Source: Tenuifilum sp040752515 (GTDB lineage: Bacteria; Bacteroidota; Bacteroidia; Bacteroidales; Tenuifilaceae). Taken from it: a DNA stretch of 64,000 nt. Shown one piece after another: positions 7,664 to 16,242 of this stretch. Positions within the stretch are counted from its first letter, which is position 1; every line of letters starts with the position of its first letter. The position numbers were made by a program, and so were the translations under genes. Under the pieces are notes generated by a model. That model saw only the letters and a program-made list of their open reading frames with translations, was not told the DNA's origin and did no database searches. The stretch lies in assembly GCA_040752515.1 (NCBI GenBank), contig JBFMGQ010000017.1:1-64000 (forward strand). The letters are read 5' to 3'.

Positions 7664-9793
7664 TTAATTATTTTTCAAGGCATGGTCAAATAGCTTCCTA
7701 TCATCAAATTCCGACTGTTTCCCTTCGTTCCACTGCTGAACTGGCCTGATATAGCCAACAATACGGGAAAACACTTCACATTCGCTAATCTGCCCAACCT
7801 CACTACACTTTGGACAAGTTTTATGTTCCCCATAAAGATACCCATGCGTTGGACAAATGCTAAAGGTAGGTGAAAGGGTAATGTATGGCAGCCTAAATGA
7901 GCTAAGAACTTTTTTAATTAAAAGCTTTACCATTTGAGGGTCGGGTTGCTTTTCTCCCAAAAATATGTGAAAAACTGTACCTCCCGTGTATTTTTCTTGA
8001 AGATTTTCCTGATGTTTTAGAGCCATATAAAGGTCGTTAGTATATGATACTGGAAGTTGAGTTGAATTGGTATAGTATGGCTTAGCGCCCTTTAATACTT
8101 TTTCGGTATTGGCCACCTTGAGGTCAGGATAGTTTCGCTTATCCATTCTAGCCAGTCTATATGATGTGCTTTCAGCAGGTGTAGCTTCAAGATTATAAAT
8201 ATTTCCGGTCTCCTCCTGGATAATAGCTAATTTTTCACGTATAAAATCCATAACCTTAATACTAAATTCATACCCGCTGGTTTGTGAAATATCTACCCCT
8301 AAAAAGTTTAGGCAACATTCATTCATTCCTACAATACCAATGGTAGAGAAATGATTTGCCCAATATTTCCCATACCGCTTCTTTATATCGCGTAGATAGA
8401 ATTTTGAATAAGGATATAATCCCCTCTCGGTAAGATTTTCAATTACCTTACGCTTTACCTCTAGGCTTGTGGAGGCGATATCGATTAGTTGCGACAGCTT
8501 TGTAAAAAACTCTTCTTCGTTTTTAGATTGATATCCAATGCGGGGGAGGTTTAGGGTTACAACGCCAACGCTACCGGTCAAAGGATTCGAGGCGAAAAGG
8601 CCTCCCCCACGTCGCGAAAGTTCTCGCTTATCGATACGCAATCTACAACACATACTCCTCACATCATCGGGATGAAGGTCAGAGTTAATGAAATTGCTGA
8701 AATAAGGTACTCCATACTTAGCTGTCATTTCCCAAATTCCATCGTAAAGGGGGTTATCCCAATCAAAATCAGTCGTAATATTATAGGTTGGTATTGGGAA
8801 GGAGAACAACCGGCCTGCTGCATCACCCTCGAGCATCACTTCGGCAAATGCTCTGTTGAGCATATCCATCTCCGCCTGAAATTCCCCGTATAGTTTATTT
8901 TGATACTGCCCGGCATAAATTACTGGCTGATTTTTCATGAAATCTGGCACTTTAAGATCAAGGGTAATATTTGTAAAGGGGGTTTGAAAACCCACACGTG
9001 TTGGTACATTTAGGTTAAAGAGGAACTCCTGTAATGCTTGCTTAACCTCAACATAGGTTAGCTTATCATAATAGATAAAGGGTGCTAAATATGTATCGAA
9101 ATTGGCAAAAGCCTGCGCACCCGCCGCTTCGCCCTGCAGAGTATAGAAAAAGTTTGTGATTTGTCCTAAAGCCGTTCGAAAATGACGAGCTGGTTTACTC
9201 TCCACCTTCCCCGAAACACCCCTAAATCCCGAAAGAAGTAAATCCTGCAAGTCCCAACCAACACAGTAAACACTCAAAAAGCCCAAATCGTGAATGTGGA
9301 TATCGCCATCCCTATAAGCCCGTGAAACCTCGGTGGGGTAAACTCTATCGAGCCAGTAGTTGGAGCATATGGTAGTGGCAATATGCTGATTTAGTCCCTG
9401 TAAAGAATAGGATGAGTTAGCGCTTTCCTTATCCCTCCAATCGGCAACTTCAAGGTAATCGTCTATCAGCTTTGAGTTAGCCAAAAGTAAACTCTCATTT
9501 CTTAACTGTTCATGCTGTTTTCGGTATAAAATATAGGCCTTAGCTACATCATTCAGGTGAATACGCATTAACAGGTTCTCCACCATATCCTGAACCTGCT
9601 CAACGCTTGGGATTTTAGTCTGCAATTGCAGTTCATCTATAACCTCGCCTGCTAATTCTTCGGCATAAGACCATGAACCTTTACCAACCGCTTTGAGTGC
9701 GCGGTATATGGCAAAAGTAATTTTAACCGGTTCAAATGGAACAACTGAACCATCGCGTTTTACGATTTCTGAAGGGAATTGACTACCATGCAT
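7664..9793 (-). CDS. nrdD: Anaerobic (class III) ribonucleoside-triphosphate reductase
   Basis: An oxygen-sensitive glycyl-radical enzyme of 709 residues that reduces ribonucleoside triphosphates to deoxy forms. An ATP-cone allosteric domain is at about 9-95 (IVKRDGSVVPFE), followed by the barrel. The C-terminal zinc site is CPTHGYLYGEHKTCPKC plus a further Cys (ISEC), and the glycyl-radical motif RIVGYIRP has the radical Gly at about 680. Length is normal. It is first in the nrdD-nrdG-transporter operon and preceded by a cobalamin riboswitch, which should lower its expression when adenosylcobalamin is plentiful. This suggests a B12-dependent class II reductase elsewhere in the genome (inference). 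Confidence 0.96.
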   Translation of the reverse strand: MHGSQFPSEIVKRDGSVVPFEPVKITFAIYRALKAVGKGSWSYAEELAGEVIDELQLQTKIPSVEQVQDMVENLLMRIHLNDVAKAYILYRKQHEQLRNESLLLANSKLIDDYLEVADWRDKESANSSYSLQGLNQHIATTICSNYWLDRVYPTEVSRAYRDGDIHIHDLGFLSVYCVGWDLQDLLLSGFRGVSGKVESKPARHFRTALGQITNFFYTLQGEAAGAQAFANFDTYLAPFIYYDKLTYVEVKQALQEFLFNLNVPTRVGFQTPFTNITLDLKVPDFMKNQPVIYAGQYQNKLYGEFQAEMDMLNRAFAEVMLEGDAAGRLFSFPIPTYNITTDFDWDNPLYDGIWEMTAKYGVPYFSNFINSDLHPDDVRSMCCRLRIDKRELSRRGGGLFASNPLTGSVGVVTLNLPRIGYQSKNEEEFFTKLSQLIDIASTSLEVKRKVIENLTERGLYPYSKFYLRDIKKRYGKYWANHFSTIGIVGMNECCLNFLGVDISQTSGYEFSIKVMDFIREKLAIIQEETGNIYNLEATPAESTSYRLARMDKRNYPDLKVANTEKVLKGAKPYYTNSTQLPVSYTNDLYMALKHQENLQEKYTGGTVFHIFLGEKQPDPQMVKLLIKKVLSSFRLPYITLSPTFSICPTHGYLYGEHKTCPKCSEVGQISECEVFSRIVGYIRPVQQWNEGKQSEFDDRKLFDHALKNN

Positions 9794-9902
9794 TGTAATA
9801 AATTTTAAATGTTAGTAAATGGTAGCCTCGAATAGAAAACCGAAGAATAGTAGGGATACCCCATATTCTTTCGCCTTTCACCCGAAGGCTGCAAGAAAAT
9901 TT

Positions 9903-10068
9903 CCAAGCAGGCAGGTCTTCTGGCTTGCTCAATACCTTAAAACCTTCCCATACCGCAAGGCGATACAGTGGTTAAAAAAATTAAGGTACAATTTTAATGA
10001 GCTCACAGCTACGGGGATAGCCCCGGATTCTCACCGGGTTCCCTATTGTCCCAAAGGGACCTGCTTGT
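9903..10068 (-). promoter_or_regulatory. Cobalamin (B12) riboswitch upstream of nrdD
   Basis: On the minus strand the hallmark blocks occur in order: the 5' closing strand CAAGCAG (10061-10067), AATAGGGAACCCGGTGAGAA followed by TCCGGGGC, CCCGTAGCTGTGAG (B12-box core region), CCACTGTATCGCCTTGCGGT ATGGGAAGG, and GCCAGAAGACCTGCC followed by the closing strand CTGCTTGG (9903-9910). The two ends pair as helix P1. The nrdD start lies about 110 bases downstream. B12 elements upstream of ribonucleotide reductases are an established regulatory pattern; here binding should repress nrdDG. Confidence 0.93.
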
Positions 10069-10074
10069 CATCTA

Positions 10075-10082
10075 CAAAAGTA
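10075..10082 (-). promoter_or_regulatory. Probable -7 element of the nrdD promoter
   Basis: TACTTTTG on the minus strand matches TAnnTTTG and would place the transcript start almost exactly at the 5' end of the riboswitch. No clear -33 TTTG is seen at the usual distance, suggesting that an activator may be needed. Confidence 0.45.
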
Positions 10083-10371
10083 GAAGCTATCTTATGTTTT
10101 GTTTGATTTTTAAAGTATATTTTTCAACAAAAATCTTATATTTTTCAACAACCAATATGTATGTTGCAAAAGTTATGCGGTGACAATATTTATCAGGTTA
10201 GATGATATACTCGGGCTTTTAATCCGTGTTGTTTTTTGTTGTAATTTTTACCATGTAATTGACATACAATTATTTAACAATCAATTTGTATTAAATGCTC
10301 AAATTGGGTTGTTATTCCTTTTCGAATTCACTTATAAAATTGATATTTTTGGAAGACTTATAAATGAAATT
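10083..10371. other. Gene-free divergent region between nrdD and the CstA-like gene
   Basis: AT-rich spacer holding the nrdD promoter side and the direct repeat at 10116-10151. An in-frame GTG at 10180 would extend the CstA-like protein by 64 residues, but that extension is unlike the family and I treat this stretch as non-coding. No clear plus-strand TAnnTTTG promoter was seen. Confidence 0.6.
10116..10151. repeat. Two-copy 15-base direct repeat, 21-base period, upstream of nrdD
   Basis: TATATTTTTCAACAA occurs at 10116-10130 and again, identical, at 10137-10151. The period of 21 bases is two helical turns. On the minus strand the copies lie roughly 45-80 bases upstream of the inferred nrdD start of transcription, the usual position of activator sites. 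The element resembles a tandem operator; the regulator is unknown. Confidence 0.65.
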
Positions 10372-11790
10372 ATGCTCTCATTCATTCTGGCAGTTTTAGG
10401 ATTAATAGTAGGTTACATACTTTATGGTAGATTTGTTGAGCGTGTTTTTGGGGCAAACAGCCAAAACCAAACACCCGCCTACACCATGCAGGATGGGGTT
10501 GACTATATTCCCATGCCCTGGTGGAAAGCGTTCCTGATTCAGTTCCTTAACATTGCTGGCCTTGGCCCTATTGTGGGGGCTGTACTTGGTGCAGCCTATG
10601 GCCCTGTGGCATTTTTATGGATTGTGCTTGGTAATATTCTCGCCGGCGCGGTTCACGATTACTTCTCGGGTATGATCTCCATCCGTATGGGTGGACTAAG
10701 CATCCCTGAAATCATTGGAAAATATTTAGGCATAAGCGTTAAGCAGTTCATGCGAGGGTTTACCTTAATTCTAATGATTCTTGTTGGAGCAGCATTCATT
10801 TCTGGCCCAGCAGCCTTAATGGCATCGTTAACCCCCGACTATCTTACCAAAAATGTTTGGGTTTTCATCATTCTCACCTACTATATACTGGCAACACTTT
10901 TACCTATCGATAAGATCATCGGCCGCATTTATCCCATTTTTGGGTTAGCCCTAATTATCATGGCCGTTGGTATTACCTTCGCCATTTTTACTGGCGGTTA
11001 TCTTTATGACATCCCCGAAATATGGAACAACATGCACAACATGAAAGCTAATGCCGATAAGTTCCCCTTATTCCCAATGCTGTTCGTTACCATCTCCTGT
11101 GGGGCAATAAGTGGCTTCCATTCCACCCAAAGCCCAATGATGGCCCGCTGTCTAAAAAACGAGAAGGAAGGGAGAAAGGTTTTTTATGGCGCCATGGTAA
11201 CCGAAGGGGTTATTGCACTGATTTGGGCTGCCATTGGAATGAGCTTTTATGGTGGAGTTCAAGGCTTAAACTCGGCCATTGCAGACTATAAAGGTGAGGC
11301 TACCATTATTGTCCGTGAAATTTCTAATACAACACTTGGCACAATTGGCGGAATACTTGCCATACTTGGGGTTGTTGCTGCTCCCATCACAACTGGCGAT
11401 ACAGCATTTAGGAGCGCTCGATTAATTGTTGCCGATTTTCTGAGATTCTCCCAAAAAAGCCTATCGAACCGCATACTTGTTAGCTTACCACTTTTTATTA
11501 TCGGTTTTACCCTTACTCAGGTTAAATTCGATATTATTTGGCGATACATGTTCTGGAGCAATCAGGTTCTTGCCACAGTAGTTCTATGGGCAATCACTGT
11601 TTACCTTGTACAACAAAAGAAGTCATACATTATTACGCTTATCCCTGCTTTATTCATGACTGCCGTGATTAGTAACTACATTATTATAGCTCCGGAAGGT
11701 TTCCATCTTTCCCATTGGATTGGCTATGCGGTAGGAGTTATTGCTCCAACGGTTTGCTTATACCTATTTGCTAAACACATTAGAAAATAG
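10372..11790 (+). CDS. Carbon starvation protein CstA-family transporter
   Basis: A polytopic inner-membrane protein of 472 residues with about 12-13 helices, belonging to the CstA family, whose characterised members import peptides or pyruvate. Family features: N-terminal GYILYGRFVERVFG, then DGVDYIPMPWWKAFLIQFLNIAGLGPIVGAVLGA, and HDYFSGMISIRMGG. It is shorter than E. coli CstA (about 700 residues) and matches the compact Bacteroidota form. I chose ATG 10372 because the family motif begins right there. Monocistronic. Substrate not decidable from sequence. Confidence 0.9.
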   Translation: MLSFILAVLGLIVGYILYGRFVERVFGANSQNQTPAYTMQDGVDYIPMPWWKAFLIQFLNIAGLGPIVGAVLGAAYGPVAFLWIVLGNILAGAVHDYFSGMISIRMGGLSIPEIIGKYLGISVKQFMRGFTLILMILVGAAFISGPAALMASLTPDYLTKNVWVFIILTYYILATLLPIDKIIGRIYPIFGLALIIMAVGITFAIFTGGYLYDIPEIWNNMHNMKANADKFPLFPMLFVTISCGAISGFHSTQSPMMARCLKNEKEGRKVFYGAMVTEGVIALIWAAIGMSFYGGVQGLNSAIADYKGEATIIVREISNTTLGTIGGILAILGVVAAPITTGDTAFRSARLIVADFLRFSQKSLSNRILVSLPLFIIGFTLTQVKFDIIWRYMFWSNQVLATVVLWAITVYLVQQKKSYIITLIPALFMTAVISNYIIIAPEGFHLSHWIGYAVGVIAPTVCLYLFAKHIRK

Positions 11791-11850
11791 GAGATACTTT
11801 ACTGTAACTCCTATACCTTTTTATGGCCCAACACTTAATTATTTTATCCC

Positions 11851-11882
11851 AAGTATCATGAATCTGGAAATTCATGGTACTT
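11851..11882. terminator. Long hairpin between converging genes
   Basis: A 13 bp stem (AAGTATCATGAAT with ATTCATGGTACTT, one G-T pair) around a six-base loop, between the CstA-like gene and a minus-strand gene. There is no T-run, so it may end transcription inefficiently or protect the RNA 3' end. Confidence 0.55.
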
Positions 11883-11901
11883 CAGTTTATTTCGGTTTAT
11901 T

Positions 11902-12288
11902 TTAGCTATTGGTAACAATAATTACCAGAAGAATTGTGATAAAAATAGCAAGCGGAGCAAAAACTAATTTTTCAATACGGTTTTTTGAAAAAATATTTCC
12001 GACTGAACTAAATAGAAAAAACACCAGAATTAACCATTGAGATAGTTTTTGTATTTTTAATGGCATTGCTAAATTAGTTAGCCCCGCCCATTCTAGGGTA
12101 AAAAATAGAAAAATAAAATTTAAAAGAATTGAAAAGATTTCGAACCAATACATTTCTTTGACGGTTTTTAATCTTCCTCCCCAAATTAAACTGTATGGAA
12201 CCGCTTTAAAAACTATTAAGAAATGCAGTATTAACAATAACAAAAATAATACGACTAGAACTAAATTAGCGGATTTGCTGACCTCCAT
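11902..12288 (-). CDS. Small membrane protein, unknown function
   Basis: 128 residues with four predicted membrane helices (about 9-29, 45-66, 85-102, 105-126) and short loops, and no domain I recognise. The start is two bases after the stop of the upstream lipoprotein gene, so the two are almost certainly co-translated. Function unknown. Confidence 0.7.
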   Translation of the reverse strand: MEVSKSANLVLVVLFLLLLILHFLIVFKAVPYSLIWGGRLKTVKEMYWFEIFSILLNFIFLFFTLEWAGLTNLAMPLKIQKLSQWLILVFFLFSSVGNIFSKNRIEKLVFAPLAIFITILLVIIVTNS

Positions 12289-12290
12289 AC

Positions 12291-12833
12291 CTAGTTACTT
12301 TTGATATACTTACCAGCAAAATTGCAGTCTCCCTTCATATCTTTGCAATTGCCCTCATGATCAATCTCAATTATTTCACCTTCACCCCAATTACCCATAA
12401 AGTTAAAATGAATGGTACAGCCATCGCCAGCAAAGAAACCATGCTGGGTTTGATCCATTAGTATTTTTCCTTCATATTTAGCCTCACAAAAATCACCAGC
12501 AAGTAAAAACCACTTAAAATCAAAGGTTTTATCGTTATTGTACTTAAGTTCCAAACTGGAAGTAACACCCTCACTTTCTGTAATAATTGTATATACCCCG
12601 TTATAAATGCCAAGCTCACTATATACTTTTTCTTCTTCTGCTGCTCTTTCCTTTAGTAATCGCTCGGCTTCTTCTTGTTCTGTCTCAAAAACCTGTTCTT
12701 TCTCAACACTTGAACTTTCAACTGTATCCTGCGCTTTATTACTTTGGTTTACACAAGCAGCAAAAGCTACAACCATAAACATTAAATAAAACAAATAGTA
12801 AACAGTGTTGATAATTCTTTTAACTCTTCTCAT
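12291..12833 (-). CDS. Hypothetical lipoprotein
   Basis: 180 residues. An N-terminal signal peptide ends in the lipobox AFAAC (Cys27), followed by a Ser/Glu-rich linker (coiled, about 30-70) and a beta-rich C-terminal part from about 72 (GIYNGVYTIITESEGV, FKWFLLAGDFCEAKYEG). Three cysteines after the lipid Cys (FCEA, DGCTIHF, GDCNF) may form a disulfide. I do not recognise the family. First gene of a two-gene unit with the 128-residue membrane protein. Divergent from the hybrid histidine kinase at 13083. Confidence 0.72.
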   Translation of the reverse strand: MRRVKRIINTVYYLFYLMFMVVAFAACVNQSNKAQDTVESSSVEKEQVFETEQEEAERLLKERAAEEEKVYSELGIYNGVYTIITESEGVTSSLELKYNNDKTFDFKWFLLAGDFCEAKYEGKILMDQTQHGFFAGDGCTIHFNFMGNWGEGEIIEIDHEGNCKDMKGDCNFAGKYIKSN

Positions 12834-13082
12834 GGTAGTTAATTTTTATAATTTGTAGTTAAATATTCACAATTTAAGTAAAACATTTATTAATGTAATG
12901 TTAAGTTACAATTAATTAACTGGCTGCAATTTAAGATTATTTCATAAAACCAATAAATAAATTAACCATTTAAGTTAAAATCAAAAAGTTAACCATTACT
13001 TAACAGAATCGAGAAGTATACACAACTATGCTTAGGTATTTTTGCAAATCAAAGAGTTAACTATAACATACATCAAAAATCT

Positions 13083-15731
13083 ATGAAAACAATTAAAGGC
13101 AAAATAATGCTTGGACTCTTCATCGTTTTATTGGGTTCAATGCTTGCCGTTTTGTTTTTAAGCTGGCATTTCCTGCAGAAGCGTGAGATTGCCAGTACAG
13201 TTTCAAATGAAATTAAACAAATGCAAAATCTATTCCTGAAGGATACAAAAACTGTGTCGGAAATATTAAGAAATGAAAAGGTTAACGTTGATTTCTTTGT
13301 AAACGATAGTACTGTTCTTGTTCAAGAACACAATAGATTTATAAACTCAATCCTCCTAATAAATAAAAACCAAAACTTTGATAGCTATACTGATAGAATA
13401 GGTTTGAGCCTTCAACTCGATACCCTTTACACCTCGCTTTTAGAGTATAGAAAAATTGTCAATCAAATATTGCTTTTAATTAAAGAGCGCGGCTATAAAG
13501 ACTATGGCGTTGAAGGTAGAATGAGGCAAAGCATCCATAAGCTAGAATTATTCAGAGAAATCAACAAGGTTGATATTTTAAGCCTTCGAAGGCATGAAAA
13601 GGATTACATAATTAGGCATGAATCTATTTATGTTGATAAACTCAATACTCTATCACAAAATATCCGCAACAATATCCTAAATCGTGTTTCAAAACCTGAC
13701 CTGCGCGATTCAGCATTAGTATTATTAGATGATTACACAAGTAATTTTAACTATTTAGTAAACCTTGACAACCAAATAGGTGTAGATAAAAATTTTGGCT
13801 TAAAGGCAAAACTAGACAACATTACCAATCAAATTGACATACAGTTTAATAAATTAGTTAACTACGCTGAGGTTGCTCGTGATTCAGAGTATAAGAAATT
13901 ACACTGGGAATATATTACTTTTTTCTTTATTCTATTAGCTTCTAGTATTTTTATTGGATTATTAATAGCTCATAGCACAATCAAACCGCTTGCAGTTTTT
14001 GTGGATCATATTAATAACTATGTTGAATCAAACTTTACAAAACTAAATAAGATAAATAGAAAAGGAATTCCATCAGAAATAATGGCACTTTACAAAAGTT
14101 TCAATAACATGGTTGAGCAGCTCCAAAACCGGGAAGAAGCCCGTTTAAAAGCTGAAGCCACAATTATTCATAATGAGCTGCGATACAGGGAACTGGCCGA
14201 ACTGTTGCCCGTTGGAATCTTTGAAACGGATTCCTTTGGCAATTTTATATTTGTTAATAGGGCCTGGGTTAAATCGGTTGGGTATTCAAAAAAAGACATT
14301 AATAAAAGAATTAACTTCTCTCAAATAATTCTAAACCAAGATTTTGAGAAACTTTTTAAGGGATACAAAACAAATCAGGTGGAGTGCAATGTTATTCGAA
14401 AGGACGGGTCGACCTTTAACGCTGTGTTAATAACCAATGAAGTAAAACAGAACTCGGAAAGAAGAGGGATTAGAGGAATAATAATTGATAATACTGAGCG
14501 AAGAAAAATAATTGATGCTTTAAAACAGGAGAAACTTAAAGCTCAACAGAGCGATAAGCTTAAAACTGCTTTTTTGGCTAACATGAGCCACGAAATACGC
14601 ACCCCAATGAATGCCATTATTGGCTTTTCAAATCTACTTGAGCAGCATACCGATACCTTGCCCGACCAATTATCGGAATACATATCTATCATTAAGAAAA
14701 GCGGAGAGCACCTGCTCCAATTGATTGACGATATAATTGATATTGCCAGTATTGAATCGGGTGTATTACAAATTAAGCCATCGGCCTGCAACCCATATTT
14801 AATTGGGAAGGAAGTATATGACATGTTTGCAGCAAAATTACACACCGACAAAAATAAAAATCTAGAAATTCGCTATAATGCTAACCTGCCACATGACATA
14901 CTAATTCATTCCGACTCACTCCGTTTGAGGCAGGTGTTGGTTAACCTTATTGGAAATGCCATAAAATTTACCGAAAAAGGACATGTAGAATTAACGATCA
15001 ACCTTAAAGAGTTAAGTTTTGTAGAATTTAAAGTTACCGATACTGGCATTGGAATCGACCCTCAAAACCATAAAAAAATTTTTGAGCCATTTAAGCAAGC
15101 TGACGACGATGTATCCCCAACCTACGGAGGTAATGGCTTGGGTTTGGCCATATCCAAAAAACTTGTTGAACACTTAGGTGGAAGTATATGGGTGGAGTCG
15201 ACACGAGGAAAGGGGTCGTGTTTCTTTTTTACTATCCCGTACAATCCGGTTAGTGATATAGTAAGGGCGCCCGAAACGGATAGCTTCAACAATAAAATTT
15301 GGATTAAAAATGATAAGAATTACACCATTCTTATTGCAGAGGATGAAGATTCAAATTTCATATACCTCCGTGATTTTCTCACTTTAAAAGGGCTTCGCAT
15401 TATAAGAGCTAAAAATGGATTTGAGGCAGTAAACATTTGTTCCTCTAATTCTATCGATTTAGTTTTTATGGATATTCATATGCCTAAAATGAATGGTTAT
15501 GAGGCCACACGCCGAATAAAAGAAAAGTATCCAAATATCCCAGTGGTGGCGCAAACAGCATATGCCCTTCCTCTTGAGAGAGAAAAATGCCTTGAAGCAG
15601 GTTGTATCGATTACCTTTCGAAACCAATCTCGCTCGAAAAATTAGTCGATATAATTGAACGACTTTTGATGAATAGGGATAGCCAATCCCATAAAGACAA
15701 AACATTACAGCCAATTCCTAAAACAAACTAG
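13083..15731 (+). CDS. Hybrid sensor histidine kinase/response regulator
   Basis: A membrane two-component sensor of 882 residues. Order: first helix (about 8-28), a helical periplasmic sensor region (about 30-277), second helix (about 279-299), HAMP-like linker (to about 350), a PAS domain (about 370-480, ELAELLPVGIFETDSFGNFIFVNRAW), HisKA with FLANMSHEIRTPMNA (phospho-His503), HATPase_c with N-box LVNLIGNAIKF and G-boxes DTGIGI and GNGLGLAIS, and a receiver domain (about 750-865) with phospho-Asp797 in FMDIHMPKMNG and Lys in LSKPIS. No output domain follows. The cognate regulator is not adjacent, so it is an orphan hybrid. The signal is unknown. A GtrA-family gene follows 29 bases on. Confidence 0.93.
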   Translation: MKTIKGKIMLGLFIVLLGSMLAVLFLSWHFLQKREIASTVSNEIKQMQNLFLKDTKTVSEILRNEKVNVDFFVNDSTVLVQEHNRFINSILLINKNQNFDSYTDRIGLSLQLDTLYTSLLEYRKIVNQILLLIKERGYKDYGVEGRMRQSIHKLELFREINKVDILSLRRHEKDYIIRHESIYVDKLNTLSQNIRNNILNRVSKPDLRDSALVLLDDYTSNFNYLVNLDNQIGVDKNFGLKAKLDNITNQIDIQFNKLVNYAEVARDSEYKKLHWEYITFFFILLASSIFIGLLIAHSTIKPLAVFVDHINNYVESNFTKLNKINRKGIPSEIMALYKSFNNMVEQLQNREEARLKAEATIIHNELRYRELAELLPVGIFETDSFGNFIFVNRAWVKSVGYSKKDINKRINFSQIILNQDFEKLFKGYKTNQVECNVIRKDGSTFNAVLITNEVKQNSERRGIRGIIIDNTERRKIIDALKQEKLKAQQSDKLKTAFLANMSHEIRTPMNAIIGFSNLLEQHTDTLPDQLSEYISIIKKSGEHLLQLIDDIIDIASIESGVLQIKPSACNPYLIGKEVYDMFAAKLHTDKNKNLEIRYNANLPHDILIHSDSLRLRQVLVNLIGNAIKFTEKGHVELTINLKELSFVEFKVTDTGIGIDPQNHKKIFEPFKQADDDVSPTYGGNGLGLAISKKLVEHLGGSIWVESTRGKGSCFFFTIPYNPVSDIVRAPETDSFNNKIWIKNDKNYTILIAEDEDSNFIYLRDFLTLKGLRIIRAKNGFEAVNICSSNSIDLVFMDIHMPKMNGYEATRRIKEKYPNIPVVAQTAYALPLEREKCLEAGCIDYLSKPISLEKLVDIIERLLMNRDSQSHKDKTLQPIPKTN

Positions 15732-15760
15732 TAATTACAAGCAAACAACAGGTGGAGTAA

Positions 15761-16150
15761 ATGATTAGCACAAATTTCATTGTTAAATTCATTAAATTTG
15801 GAGTAGTTGGGTTTTCAGGTGTTTTTGTCGATTTTGGAATAACATACTTCTTCAAAGAAATTATTAAAATCAATAAGTTTTTGGCTAATAGCATAGGGTT
15901 CACTCTGGCTGCCAGCTCAAACTATGTACTTAACCGCATTTGGACTTTTGAGAGTACTAATCAGGAAATTACAAAGCAGTATATAATGTTCCTTTTAATT
16001 TCCCTTGTTGGACTGGCAATAAATAATATAGTAATATATATACTAAATGGAAAACTTCGGATTAACAATTTTTACTTTGCCAAGCTAATTGCAACATTAA
16101 TTGTAATGCTATGGAATTTTTTCATGAATATGCATTTTACGTTCGCTTAA
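15761..16150 (+). CDS. GtrA-family membrane protein
   Basis: 129 residues with four membrane helices. The N-terminus FIKFGVVGFSGVFVDFGITYF and the signature ASSNYVLNRIWTFES are typical of GtrA. Members help move polyprenyl-phosphate-linked sugars across the inner membrane for lipopolysaccharide, teichoic acid or cell wall glycosylation. The PHP protein and a GT39-like glycosyltransferase nearby fit an envelope-glycan role. It begins 29 bases after the histidine kinase gene and may be read from it. Confidence 0.88.
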   Translation: MISTNFIVKFIKFGVVGFSGVFVDFGITYFFKEIIKINKFLANSIGFTLAASSNYVLNRIWTFESTNQEITKQYIMFLLISLVGLAINNIVIYILNGKLRINNFYFAKLIATLIVMLWNFFMNMHFTFA

Positions 16151-16242
16151 TGTTCTTAATGAATTAGTAACCATAACTACTATTTATCTTTATTACCAGT
16201 TAGCTTTGATTTGCCATCTTGCGTTGCAAAAGCAAGATTGGT

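Noticed and set aside
10180..10371. N-terminal extension of the CstA-like protein from GTG 10180
   Set aside because: The 64 added residues do not resemble the family, whose conserved start begins at ATG 10372.
11851..11882. Small RNA or mobile-element inverted repeat
   Set aside because: A simple 13 bp hairpin between converging genes is better explained as a transcript end.
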